From Taxillus chinensis (lineage: Eukaryota; Streptophyta; Magnoliopsida; Santalales; Loranthaceae): a stretch of DNA of 64,000 nt. Every line of letters begins with the position of its first letter. The stretch's first letter is position 1. The position numbers and the translations under genes were made by a program. Under the pieces are notes generated by a model. It worked only from the letters and a program-made list of their open reading frames with translations. It had not been told where the DNA came from and searched no databases. Below, piece after piece: positions 41,816-54,639 of this stretch. The stretch is taken from positions 14,967,403-15,031,402 of the forward strand of contig CM042084.1 in NCBI GenBank assembly GCA_023512835.1, read 5' to 3'.

Positions 41816-44800
41816 CTCAAATCATCTTCATACATTTTGTTATCCTTTTCCAACTGACAAGCTTCTTCAAAGTATTTGGCAGCTAAATAAAATTGCTGCA
41901 ATAAATTATAGCATTGTCCATTAGCTTTAACTAGAAAAATACAAATCTAATTTTCACTTACATCCTAGCTCTAGAGGAGACATGCATTTATGCAGCCAGA
42001 AGAGATGGAGACCTATATACCTTACGTGAATTAAATACAACACCTCTCGCATAGCTTCCCAAAGGGTAGTTCGGCTTTAACTTTGTGGATTCAATTGCAT
42101 CAGTGAAGGCAGAATTCAAATGCTTCATCATGGAATAACACAAGCTCCTTTTTGCGAGGAAAAAGACACGATCTTTATTTCTAATACATGCCTGTATTAT
42201 CAAAACTTTAAACAATCACGATTTTGTAGAAACAGCTCCCGCTCACGTGTACATACATACTTCTCCCAACAATATGAAACCCTCATTTCGGTAGTTCAAT
42301 GGGCTTGAATAAAGGCAGGTGAGGGTCAAATTACTCAACTTTCAAGGCAATCATAACAACAACAAAAACACAAAAAAAAAAAAAATCATACCAGCCAATA
42401 CCAAGTTATTGCTCTGTTGTATTTTCTGGCCTCAAATGCATTATCCACCTCTGATACATAATATTGGAATACATCGTTTGCCTTCTGATTTATCTGTAAA
42501 CAATATTATTAATAATATACAACCAAATATAACTGGGAAAAGAAAACATGAAACATAGCTCAACAAAACAAATAATGATGTTCCTTTACAAAAGGCATCA
42601 AAAAGGATTCATAAAAAAGACAAAATGCATTGAGTAATGCTCTCTATTATTAGATTTTAAAGAGTTAAAAGCGCGCGCATGAATTGGTTCTAAAAAAATG
42701 ATAAGTGAACAATAAAACTAGCATTTCCAAATCAGAGGCAGACAGATAATGCCCTCTGAATCCGTGGTAGATAATTAAAAAAGGCAAGGTAGAGCTTCAT
42801 TTGTTTCAAACAAAACAATTTTGGAGAATAAATGTGACAAGCTTGGCAAGTGGAAATGAAAATTATAATTGATAATTACAGATATTCCACAAAAAAACTA
42901 ATGGGCAAATACCTCCATTTCAAATTTCTTAGAGCGACAATGGTCCATTACTCCATCCACGCTCCAGTCTTCAATACCTTTAACGGGCAAGGTTCTATGA
43001 AATAATTTTTCAACCATGCCACGATTGTTTTTCAGTGCCGCCAATTCTAATGGGGTTAGGCCATACTGCAATCAACAAAAAACTATACATGATAAGGCAA
43101 CACTTTACACAAACTCAAGTCAAACAAAATACAAAAAAAAATATTATCAAGTTGGCCAAACAATATACATAGGTTTTTCAAACCCTACTTAGGGTTTGTG
43201 AGTTTCCTGTTTAGTTTTTAATTTTATTGGTGCAGTGTCTTTGGGTTGCTACGTGTTTTTTGAAAGAGAAAAGTAAACTGTTAGACAAGAATTTTTAAAA
43301 AATAGCTTTCGTTCCTGGAATGGAAAATGAGACTTGATGTAATAATGCAGGTTCAATTGTGACAGCAGCATATGGGTACAAAACCTCTAGCAACAGGACG
43401 CGAAGGAAAATGCTGCATCGTGCGGCGTTTGGATTTTTTATTAACTTTTTGTTGTTATGTAATATTTATGTAGTGTATGTCACTGTAAAATTTTATAGCG
43501 GTTAGATTTTGCATACATGTAATTACAAAAAAATAAAAAAATAAAAAATAAAAAAACTGAATAACGCGCGGCGTTTTCCTTGCGCTGCAGCGAACTCGCG
43601 TCCCTAGCAACAAGCTACCACCAACAAATTTTTATTAGGTGTTTTTTCATTTCTTCCCAGCCTTTTCAAGTCAGCAATAAAAAATGACCAGTTTTAAAAG
43701 AAAAGGCACAAAGGCATCGTTAGCTTTTTCTGTTCAAAAAAAAAAAAAACTAACGAAGATGACCTCTAGAGATAAAATTGGTAATGCATTAACACAAAAA
43801 TAGATCTACAGTTGTCTTGGTTGCCACAAATTCATATCCATGCCCCAAACAATGAAGCACCACTAAACCGACTGGACAGCTGTCCAAGCCAAAAAATGGC
43901 CACATCTTTTTTCTTCGAAAAAGTCTAGAAGGCAGTTTTGGCCATCTGTAAGTGTTTGACCATTTAAAAGGTCACTTTGACTGTTTAAACGATTTAAAAA
44001 AACTTTCGAGCGAGACGAAAAGGATAGATAAAGAATGAATATTGTTTCATAGCGAGGAGAAACGGAGAAAGAAAAAAACTCAACTTTATACATGCTTCTG
44101 TGAACCACTTCAGATCCTCATTAGGGATCCAGAAGTCTTGACTATCATATTGAGATCATCAATATATAGTGCTGGGCTCCTTATTGTTATGATGTATCTG
44201 CTGAGAGGTATTGTGTTAAACTCCTATTGCGTTGGCTGATAACTTCTTGTTATGATAGAACCCAAAAACTCAATTGAAGTATTCCTCAATATTGTGGATG
44301 CGTTGAAGAGCATTGACAAGAACAATAACTAAGCCTTTATCTCAATACTTGAATTCAACTAAATGAAATAAAATATTAAATTAAATTTAGCCAGATAGAC
44401 GAATACTATAACACATCGCAATCAATTGTTTCATTGTTAACCAATCCTGAAACATTCATATGGTTGCCCATGCCCACAGTCAGTCCCATGCCCAAATAAG
44501 AACTCCATTGTATCTTCCGGAATATAGAAAAGAGAGAAGCGTGATTATTTGCAGGAAATTTCAATCAAGGCTTACTAAAAGAGGGTATTATTCATGCTAT
44601 TTATCATAGAACAAATTTTGTAACAAGCTTAAGCATATCTATAAGCTTGAGGGGAGTATGGAAATTTAGATTACAATTATTAGCTAGTTAGCAACTCGGG
44701 CCTAATGTCCATATGGCCCACAATGGCTAGATCAAAGCCTATATCAGCAAAATCTCATTCATTTTGATTTTTCTCTTCCAACAAGAACTATAGTTGCAAG

Positions 44801-47049
44801 TGGCAGGGAAAACCGCAAATATAACAAAAAAAATAATATAAACCTACAATATCTTTGCGATTTGTGTCGGCACCATGTTCCAATAAGCTTTTGAAAATCT
44901 CCATGCTCCCAATTGCAACTTCTAAAGGTGCCAATCTATGTGCTGTGTAGTTTGTATTAGCTCCATTCTAGTTTGCAAAAAAAAAAAAACATTAATATTC
45001 ACAAAAAAATCAAGGAAAGGAGGAAACAAGACAATATTTAGGAGTGAGTAGTATACACAAATCAGGTTGATGGCAGATCCCTCACGATTGTATATAACAG
45101 ACACCAATGGTGGTGAAAGACAACCTTCCGGAACTACATTCGGCTGGAAAATGAAATTTCGATGACTTCAAACACTTAAATGTTTGCTCGAAGGGAACAA
45201 ATCCATCCATTAAATAAAACAATTCGAGACGGTCATTACTTTTAACAAAAACCTTTAATGAAAACTCAATAATTCAAGTACATTCCTTGGTGTCCGAATA
45301 AACCTTGCAACTAAATTGATGTTGGATGGGTCCAAATGCTCTCACCAAGCAAAATCATTCAAGAGTTGTATTTACCAGTGTCACTTGAAACTTTTCTTTT
45401 CTCCTAGCATGTGTGCGAGTACAAAACCTCATGTTGCTTATATAGCAAATTACAATGGCAGCACATGGAAACTTAGTTGAGCTACTCAGCATTTAACAAG
45501 CTTAAAAAGCAATTCTGGTATAAATAAAAAAGAAAATAGACAAATAAACAAATATAACTCACATCGGCCTTGTGTTTAAGCAAAAAGTCGAGGGCATGTT
45601 CCGTTTCACGGGCTGCAGCAAAACGCAATGGTGTGCCAAAATCAGATGTTGGCATACACATAGCAACACAACCATGCCTAAGCAAATTCGCAATAGCATC
45701 AATATTCCCTGGCAGAAAAAAAGAAGAAGATTCAATTGGTGGTCGAATGGTGAACTTTAGCTGCAACTGTAATAATGATTGAGATGGTAGAAAAGGATTA
45801 TGGGATCAGCAATAAATCATTACATTAAACTTCAGGGGAATGATCATAAGCAAGCAAATGTGCACAATCAACCCAACAAGATTCAAGTCCCTCAGAATTG
45901 CATGCAATAATTACCAAATAATAAAAATTAAGTAACAACAAGCCAACATTTAGAAAAACCCAAACTAAAGATGCACTTGTACTATATTTAACAAAACTCT
46001 GAATAGCTATGTCACATCAACTCTCTAATCACAATAACAGGGTTACGATGAATTATTAAGTCATCATGAACAAAACGGAATTTTGCATAAACCTAATCGT
46101 GCAGCAAAATGTAAAGCAGAATGCTCCGTTAGATTGAATGCATTAACATCTGCCCCAAGATCAACAAGAACGTCCATAGTTTTCATTTGATTTCCAGCAG
46201 TTACTGAGCGACTGACATCTGTAAGAAATTGATTCATTAAGAGGCATACAGGAGTAAATCATCAGTAAATTCTTAATTGTCTAAAAACAACCTCAATTAA
46301 TTGTAAGAAAACACCATAATAAACTGAAATCAGCACCACAATGGTGATTAATATCACAAGTTCCCTAATTATATATGATCAGAATACTCAAAACCAATTC
46401 ATTGAGGCATTAAAAATTTATTCTCTATTGCTTTCAATGTAAGCTAAAGCAGCTTACGAGATCAGCACTAAAATCACTACTAACCTTATTGCCTTTTTCC
46501 CCTGACGCCTCTCACTAACTTTTAAACATCATCACTGAAAAGTAATCTTTGTCCCCTCACGAATCTGTAGGAACCTCCCACCCATATTTTCAGCTAATTT
46601 GCAAGGAACCCCATCCCTCATGCCCAACAAAATGTGCAAAATCATCCCAACATGATTCCAAGCCTCTCAAAGTGTGACTCCCAATCAATCATTACATTAA
46701 GAATCGTGCAACTAGCCAGACAATAGTAGGAGAGACCTAAAGTGAGAGAACAAAGCTATAAAAAAGTGTATCATATCCACCCACAAGGAAAATTCATTGC
46801 AATTGTATTTTATATATATAAAAAAGATCTACAAAGCTATGCTAGATCATATCCACTCACAGAACAACCAATTTATGATGAAGATTTAGGTCATCAATAC
46901 TACGACTTATGGACTTATTTGGACGGAGGAAAAATAAGTTTTTTTGAAACCTTCCAGTCCCCCAATAAAAATGGGCGATGTATATTTTTCAGGAAACTTG
47001 TGGATTTTCGTATTTCCTTCAAGAACCGCGTAGTGCAATGGAGTGCTAT
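41816..47049 (-). pseudogene. Truncated duplicate of the ANK-TPR gene
   Basis: Exons matching the parent: 47049-46998 (ankyrin, with the intact acceptor), 46218-46093, 45708-45563, 45143-45057, 44967-44848, 43065-42913, 42493-42392, 42191-42021 and 41895-41816. Splice sites and frames are kept from 46218 on. The 44967 exon lacks 6 bp in frame relative to the parent, and the 45708 exon begins with codon GGG (Gly, the usual ankyrin residue) where the parent has GAG. There is no promoter, no start exon, none of the first four coding exons, and no terminal exon or stop, so it cannot make the full protein. Kept frames suggest a recent duplication or past constraint. Confidence 0.85.
43396..43603. 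mobile_element. Mutator-like MITE, 208 bp, 9-bp TSD
   Basis: Terminal inverted repeats start GGACGCGA at both ends, with a longer imperfect match (aaggaaaa-c-gc / gcgttttcctt) just inside. It is bracketed by the perfect 9-bp duplication ctagcaaca (43387-43395 and 43604-43612). The parent intron has the single empty site at about 6012. A 9-bp TSD points to the Mutator superfamily. It has no coding capacity. Confidence 0.9.
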
Positions 47050-47081
47050 CTGTAAGAAATCAATTGGTGAGACCACAACAG

Positions 47082-47352
47082 GTAGATAATGTACATGTAG
47101 AGGGTTCCAATGACACTTTATCTACATTTACCTTAACCTTGTTCCAATGACACTATTGTTTGGGTCAACCTCCTTTAGAGGGTTCATCCTCCTACGGGTA
47201 ATTTTTTCTCGAGGGCAATCTCTTGAATAACCTATTGTTCTTGGAAAGTCACTAGGTCATGTACTCAATAACCTATCAAAATTTTTGTTTAGCACGTTTC
47301 TTTGCCTAGTCCCTATTGTGCCTTTGTTTCTTCTCTTTTGTGTGTTTATATT
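47082..47352 (+). mobile_element. copia fragment in the duplicate
   Basis: Matches 11363-11638 of the parent's copia element (gggttccaatgacac, cgggtaattttttc, actaggtcatgtactcaa). The 5' LTR and gag part found in the parent are absent. Confidence 0.8.
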
Positions 47353-48286
47353 CCTTTTTTTATAAGAAAATTTTATTGAAATATAAAGATCGCACACAAG
47401 GAATAGAAATACAACAAGACTCAAAAAGAACAACCATTAACAATATCACAAATGGAAAAAAAAAAATTATACACGCCTTAAGCAAACATCTATTTCCTCA
47501 AACCCCAGGAAAAAAGATATGTCTTTATAGCATACCACTCCCGATCATCAAATATATGTGCACTTGCTTGCACCAAAGACAAAAAAAAAAACAATGAGGG
47601 AAAGCCCATCAAATCAACCCACACCCCCTAGCCAACACGCAAACAACGCATCAAGTGACAATGGCATCACCCAATGAAGGAAAAGATGATTCATAGGCTC
47701 CATTGAAGCCTTACATATGTAAGGCTGGCTACAAGGATGAAACTCCGGCGCCACAAATTATCAATAATAAGAATCTAGGCCAAGTACCGCAATCTAAGCA
47801 AAGAAGGCAACCCTGGACGGAACATGTGCCTTCCACACTATGCCAAGGAAAACTCCTAGGTCGTGCATGCGTAAGAAGAAAATAAAATCTCTTGACCTGA
47901 TAGTCACGCTCTCGATTGGGACGCCAACATAGCCTATTGGCTGCAAGCCTCATTGGGGAAATCAAATACATGTCAAAAAATAATGAGAAAGCTTTCAATT
48001 CCCAATCTTGAGCAGCCCACGAAAACAACACCTCTCACTACATTGTAATATCCCGAAGACAATGAACATCAGCTACAGAAGCATCCGAAGAGCATACACA
48101 CCAATACAACTCCGAGTAAACGAGCTTCAAAATAGATCCACCACACCATACATCATTCCAAAAGCAAATAGAAGCACCATCCCATCGCATGCGAATGAAT
48201 TTCCGTAATCCCATGCCATGCGGTTGTGAGGCATCAATGAGATCCAACCCCCCCCCCACCCCCCCCCAACAACCATGTACTTCATT
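47353..48286 (-). mobile_element. L1-type LINE 3' fragment, shared insertion
   Basis: Starts at the same point of the copia element as the parent's LINE but keeps its true 3' tail (poly-T then ataagaaaattttattgaaat). The minus strand encodes pieces of the C-terminal region (FWNDVWCGG near 48130, WELKAFSLFFD near 47985). It is cut at 48286 by a hAT element. A C-rich run (48250-48268) is specific to this copy. Confidence 0.8.
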
Positions 48287-48805
48287 CAGGGGCGGAACCA
48301 GGATTGTGTATCGGGGGGGCCAAGACAGCTGGAGTCTCACATTGATTAATATCCCAGCAATGCTGGAAAAAAAGGCAGAAAACCCATCCAACCCACTGAA
48401 CCCAGCTGTGGAATAGACGTCACAGTCAAAAACAGTCTGCCTAATCTCATCAGTAGAAAGAAGTTTATTTAATTCAGCACAAGTAGTTGAATAAAAGAAC
48501 AACAGTCAAAATTACTAGCAATAGAAGAATCATGAAAAAACAATTGAGAAAAGAAAGACACCAGATTTTTTTATTGGGCAGAGTAGAAAAAATAGTATTC
48601 TCATTGTCCTTAATCTCAAGAAAAAATAGTGTTGAATCTGCTGATCCTCAAAGTCATCTTTTGTTTGGGGTTCACAAGTTCAGAAGTTGGGGTCATTCAG
48701 TAGATCATTAGATATTACAAAATTCAACAGCTACCATGAGCTATAGGGTGAAGAAACAACCACAAAAAACCATTAGATATTATCAGTAAGTTCAAACCAC
48801 ATTTA

Positions 48806-51231
48806 TCAGAATGGAACTCGACGTTCTTTCATATCTCGAAAGTCATCTATAATTGATTCCACACTAAGCTGCATAGCAATTTCTTTTTCAATATACACAA
48901 TCAACGAGTCAGTAAGAAACTCATCCTCCATTTTGTTTCGAAGCCTAGATTTGACAATACTCATAGCTGAAAATGAACGCTCTGTTGTTGCAGTAGAAAC
49001 GGGAAGAGTAAGCACAAGAACGATCACTCTAAAAATAAGTTGGTAGATTGTCGATCTTCTAGTCTTTACCAACCATTGACAAAGGTCAGAAATGGAGGAC
49101 ATTTTTTGAAACTCCACATGTCGAACTACATCACACTCATAATGGACAAGTTCCATTTTCAACCGCTCTTTCTCGTCATCTGTGAAGTCCTGTGGATAAA
49201 ATCTGTCTACCAATTGCCAAACATCATCACATTTGAAAGAATCATATCCATTTCGAGGGTCCAAAGCTGAGCTAAGCATAAGCAACTCAACTGCATGCTC
49301 ATTAAATCGTTCATTTAATTATTATAATTGAGAATCAATTGCAGCATAAAAAATATCTATTCGATAATGATGCTCAATTGTAAATTCACTTTCTTGACGA
49401 CGAGCTCGACCTCCTCTTGAAACATAACGAGCATTCATATCCAAGACATCAATGTTACGTGCTTCACAAAATCCTTTCACCTTTGATAGTAAAGTTGACC
49501 ATCCATCATCTCTTAGCTTTTGGAGAAGTGTTTTAGTTGACGAAACAAGATGCATAGCATTTAAAATGTCTTGAGATTTAGACGCAAAGCTTGACAAAGT
49601 AAATCGGTGATCTGCATAATGTCTTTTATGAGATGTAAAATGAAGACAAATTTAAATGATGTTAATTCTTCATAAGTCGTGTCTGCATCACCTCTTTGAG
49701 CCCAAGAAGTCCCATCATCAATAATGTTAAGAAGAACTTCACAAGTTGAACCGAACATATTAATCAAGCTAGAAACAGATCTTAAGTGAGAACTCCAACG
49801 GGTATCTCCGCTTTCGTTGTAAAGTGCCAATTTGATTAAGGCCCCCTACCGGTCTCCAACTCACCAATGGAAAGCAAATGTTCAATTTGTGAAGCTTGAG
49901 CAACTTTCAATGCGTCATTACGCTTACATGAAGCACCGACTATGTTGACAATAGATGACAATTTAACGAAAAATTTATGAATGATGATAACTTCTCTTCG
50001 TGACGATAACTAATGCCAATTGTAAGCGATGTGCTAAACAATGGACATAGTAAGCGTATGGACATCATTTGAAACCAATGCTTGCAATCCATTCCATTCT
50101 CCCCGCATATTACTTGCACCATCATATCCTTGCCCTCGAATATTCTGAATATCTAAATTGTGATAAGACAATACGGAATATATCGCATTTTTGAGGGTTA
50201 ATGCAGCAGTGTTAGAGACATGAACAAGCCCAAAAAAATGTTCCTTCAAAATGCCATCTTTGTTAACAAATCTTAAAACAATAGACATTTGCTCTTTCTT
50301 TGATTCATCACGAGCTTCATCAACAAGTATAGAAAACTTTGCATACCAATTTCGTCACGAATTGTATTCTTCACTTTGACTGAAATAACATGTAAAATTT
50401 CTTTTTGAATTTGCGGTGATGAGTAAGAGGCATTTTGGGGAGCATTCTTCAATACAACTTCCTTAACCCCTGTCATTGTATGAACTTAATATACCGAGCA
50501 TTCCAAGAAAATTTCCATGATTGAATGAATCTTTGGTTTCATCATGTCCCCTAAAAGCACAACCATGAATTGCAAGCCAAAGGACTGAATCAACCGAAGT
50601 TCTAAGTCGGAGTCGATTCTTTGCAATTTGCTCAAAAGTATATTTATCAACAACTCTCTCTATATGTTGAGTCTGCTCCATTAAATCCTTGCATGATTTA
50701 TCGGCGATTTTATGAATACTATTTGGATCTTTCCCAACATGATTCAAAAAAGCACAATTTTGTCCATCCTTAACTTTCTTCCAATTTGAAATCCATCAAT
50801 TGTAAATGCTAATGCAGACCTTGACTGAGTGAAGAGATAATATGGTAGACAAAACACTGCATCTTTAGAAGGGGAATATTCTAACCACGAAGGAAATAGC
50901 TTGAACCATGATGATTGGAAACTACGAAGATGAGCTTTGATCCAGATTTTGGATAATATGAAAGAATAGGTTGGTATGGACCATTCTTAATGTAAGCTCG
51001 CCGAATTTCATCGCGTTGATTGACATCATAATCTAATATTCTTGGCCGCTTTCCAGGATCACGTTCCAAAGAATTCAACTCAGTTGTAATGGTTTCAGTT
51101 CTTTGAGATTTTGCAGGATGAGTAGAAGAAGTTGGAGTATCAATAGCAGACTTTGACAATGATGCATTAGATTCTAAGTTTTTAGAATTTGTTTTTTTAA
51201 AGAATGCATCAATCGTCGATGACTTTCCCAT
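48806..51231 (-). pseudogene. hAT transposase (TTF zinc finger, DUF4371, dimerisation domain), broken
   Basis: The start is MGKSSTIDAFFKKTNSK at 51231. Next comes a TTF-type block (RRAYIKNGPYQPILSYYP; EYSPSKDAVFCLPYYLF near 50885-50830, with Tyr in place of the usual second Cys). A DUF4371 RNase-H-like region follows (50747-50034, including RGQGYDGASNM), and the hAT C-terminal dimerisation domain closes it (49285-48806, PVSTATTERSFSAMSIVKSRLRN). The full reading needs several frame changes: near 50880, 50470, 50280, 49830 and 49590, with a stop near 49320. It therefore encodes no transposase now. Domain order and length fit the plant zinc-finger MYM-1-like hAT group. Confidence 0.85.
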
Positions 51232-51650
51232 CTATAAATAAAATAAAAATATTTTGTTAAATTAATAGAATCAAATAAGTAAAATAATTAGATAAATTTA
51301 AATTAAAAATCGCATGAAGCTTAAAAATTAAAGATAAGCCATACCTAACTTTCAACTGACATATAATTTAAATAAATTAGAATCAAGCATGAATCATTAT
51401 ACCCTTGCTACATAATTCCATCAATGACAATTTGAAATCAATTGTCTTACTTGGAAATCATCATGACAAAAATCCTAAAAGTATGACAATTGTCTCAATT
51501 GTCTTACCGCTTAAAAATAGGACCGAGGTATTATCTAATTTTTAGTTTTAGAATTTAGATTTTAGAATCATTACTATAAAATTAGAAGCATTTGTGGTGC
51601 TTGCTGGAAATATTCAAATGACCCCAAGAATCCTAAACAATTAGGGGGGC

Positions 51651-52038
51651 ATTGGGCAGACTACAGTTTACAAGATATCCAGACTGCAATAGGGAAAATT
51701 TTATACACCATTTAGAGAACTAAATTAAAATTAGGAATTTTGAGAATCAAATTTTACTATTTTAGGGATTTGGAATTTGATATGCATAAATCTTGGAAAT
51801 TTTACTTACACCAAATCAAGATTGAAGAATCCGTTGAAATTGAAGAACCGAAGACTTGGCGGACTATAGTTTGTAAGATATCGAGCAATAGAGAATTTTT
51901 TATACACCATTTAGAGAACTAAATTAAAATTAGGAATTGTGAGAATCAAATTTTAGGGATTTGGAATTTAATATCATAAATCTTGGAAATTTTACTCACA
52001 CCAAACCAAGATTGAGAATCCGCCGAAATTGAAGAACC
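51651..52038. repeat. ~190-bp tandem duplication at the hAT end
   Basis: The series agactacagtttacaagatatc ... tatacaccatttagagaacta ... cataaatcttggaaattttac occurs twice (51651-51853 and 51854-52038) with small indels. Confidence 0.8.
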
Positions 52039-52974
52039 GCAGGAAGAGTCTCAGTAACGCCTCCAAATCTGGACTTCCAGGACCGGGTGCGTTGGACAAA
52101 TAAGATATTACAATTATAATGAATAGTAATCTATTACTCAACATAAATTTGATGGTTTATTTATTACATCAAGACTCATCACAAGATCTTTAAGGTTTAG
52201 CGTTTAGAGACTAGGTGTTGATAACCCATTATAGTTTACATGACATATAAATACTACATGCATAATCTTCTTATGATTTTATTCCAAGCATTCTGGACAC
52301 CATTATCCTAGCATCTTTGCTTTCTCCTAGTTCCCTGGGGTTGGAAGAAAACATAAAGGAAATGAGCTCAAATAGCCCAGTAAGGTTAAAAGTAACGAAT
52401 AATATATGGAGAATAATCAGCTCATGAAAGAATAAGAATATCTACTCATCTAGGTTCACCACCTAGATGTCATGTATAACCTGTTATCAACTGGATTGAC
52501 ACTCTCCAGTGATGTTCTTTACCCAATGCATTGGAGGTCTTTCTGGAACCACCCATAAACATATTGCCAAACATAAAACATATCTTCACAAAATTTCAAA
52601 CAACCACATCAATGGTAAATTTCAACGTAAAGGAAGGTCTTATAATAATAACCCCGATAAGTAAAAGGGTTATTTACCATTCAATAAATTAGATTACCAA
52701 CTTTCCAAGAAGTGTCAAAGAAAGTTAATTATTAAATATCGAGATAGAAATATAGAGAAGAAATAGGAAATAAATTTCCACGTCGGAGATCGTGGTAAGG
52801 AAAGGGAGAGTGGATCCTTACAATCTTTTTGTCTTCCGCGTTTATAAACCTTGAAACAAAATTTAAAAGTTAATATTTTAGTTTTAATAATAATAGTATA
52901 TTCATAAGTAATATATTGAGAGACATATATAAGTATATTATGGTGGAAAAACTTTTCATGATAATAATAATAAT

Positions 52975-53320
52975 CTATACGTATACATATACATATATAA
53001 TATACGTATATACTATATAATATACATATATATATTGAGGGGCAAAGCCATCCATAATATATATATGTATGAGGAGACTTAGTCTTCCATGGAATAATAA
53101 TAATCTATATATACACATATACGTATCATATACATATATATATTGAGGGGCAAAGCCATCCATAATATATATATATGTATGAGGAGGCTTAGCCTTCCAT
53201 GGAATAATAATAATATATATATATATACACATATACATATTATTTAATAAATATACATATATATATTGAGGGGCAAGGCCATCCATAATATATATATGTA
53301 TGAGGAGGATTAGCCTTCCA
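52975..53320. repeat. Three AT-rich ~115-bp units in the LTR
   Basis: Each unit holds tatatattgaggggcaa(a/g)gc, then catccataatatatata, then gtatgaggag(g/a)(c/a)ttag and ccttcca. The three gagg-cores lie near 53035, 53142 and 53267. Long (TA)-rich palindromic parts join them. Confidence 0.85.
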
Positions 53321-54407
53321 AGAACATGATTAATATATGCTTGAAATATTTACCTTTTGGAACTTCCAACGGGTGAGAGGAAGATTGAGAGAAGAGAAGG
53401 CTTGGAGGACTATTGGGGTGTTAATAGAAATTTTTGGAGAGTATTTGGAGGAGAGTTTTGTGGCTTATTTGAATGGAAAGAGTGCTTGAGAAGGGAAGTG
53501 AGGCATGCTATTTATAGGTAAGGTGGTAGGTGTAATAGTGTGAAAAATAGTGTATGAATTTGACTTTGGCATTAAATTAAATTATTTAAAATATATATAA
53601 TACTTTATTTTCCTCCTATTATCTCTTATTAAAAACATGGGTATCTCCTCCTACCATTTAAAAATGTTTTAAGACTTTTAAACCTAGAAGGTTCCTTTGG
53701 CATCAAAAGTCCACATTGGTGTACTCCCTACTAATTCAATTATAACGTTTTTAATTTTATTGTTTTTGACAAACGGACAATTGTATTGCATTACTAACTA
53801 AAATATCTACAAATGGGTATCAATTTTATAATTTTTGCATGTGTATAACAAAAGTTATTGAATTTTAAAGTCATACTAAAATGTTTACCCGTTCATACTG
53901 AACCTATGTGTAGTATTTTAACTTCTGGAATTGATTGGATTCATATTAAATTCTGAAATTTTTACACGTTTTAGCTAAGTCATAAATGAACAAATGGGAT
54001 TTGGTTTCATGTCAATTGGATCTGTATAACTCAAGTTATGAATTTTTGAATGGGACCTCCAGAATCTGCCTCATTCAAATTTTTGGGCCTTACCTATATT
54101 TTATACTTTTGGTAAAGTTAAGGCTTGTAATACTTACTTACCCATAGTAATTTGGTCTAAGAAACTAAATGACATAATATATAGCATCTAAACTTTTTAT
54201 GATGTATAAGAAATTATTTTATTTTTTTTATAACGTATTTAATATTAACGCGGATAAAATAATATAATTGCGTAATCAATAAACAATAAAGTAAGATAAC
54301 ATTATATTCCATGACTTCTTACTTTATAAACCTATAAAGTATAATATTATAAAACATTATTACATACTCATACCTATTTATAACAATTCAAACAGATACT
54401 ATTCATA

Positions 54408-54475
54408 ACGATTAGTTACTTATTCCAACGGTTAGTTACTATTCTAACGCTAGTTACTATTCTAACGGCTACTTA
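54408..54475. repeat. Short minisatellite, ~18-bp unit
   Basis: About four units of gttactattctaacg(gc)tta in a row inside the LTR. Confidence 0.8.
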
Positions 54476-54639
54476 CTAGTCACATGCTACTTAAATGACT
54501 ATAGTGGGTACTTATTTTTACTGTGATAATATCTAAAATATTATTTCTAACTATTTTTAGTAATGACATTATTATTACTATTTAAGGAAGAGCTTAGATT
54601 TTTGCGGGTCTTACATCATACCCCACTTAAAAGAATTTC

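Larger units (their letters stand above)
41376..48286. repeat. Segmental duplicate of 3545-11940 (ANK-TPR 3' half)
   Basis: Near-identical sequence, exons and introns, in the same orientation as the copy at 3545-9530. It then jumps to the equivalent of 11363-11640 (copia) and of the LINE. Copy-specific events: loss of the terminal exon with a 29-bp filler (41466-41494), a MITE (43396-43603), absence of the equivalent of 9533-11360, and a hAT insertion at 48287. The parent has its own losses (3' tail of the LINE; acceptor at 9501). Confidence 0.9.
48287..52052 (-). mobile_element. hAT DNA transposon, right end missing
   Basis: The left end is CAGGGGCGGAACCAGG, the terminal inverted repeat of a widespread plant hAT group. 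It lies directly after acttcatt in the LINE (expected 8-bp TSD). A transposase pseudogene follows on the minus strand. The matching inverted repeat on the far side is absent: the DNA runs into the chromovirus LTR at 52053, with a tandemly duplicated stretch before it. Confidence 0.75.
52053..54615 (-). mobile_element. 3' LTR of a chromovirus (Tekay-like), ~2.56 kb
   Basis: On the minus strand it starts TGTAAGACCCGC at 54615, directly after a purine-rich aagtggggtatga. It ends tttggaggcgttac(t) at 52053, close to the ggaatttgggggcgtgaca end of LTRs R1 and R2. It holds a triple AT-rich repeat at 52975-53320 and a short minisatellite at 54408. The expected terminal CA is changed. Confidence 0.7.

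Noticed and set aside
52975..53286. 103-codon Tyr/Ile-rich minus-strand frame
   Set aside because: Arises from (TA)n-rich tandem units in an LTR.
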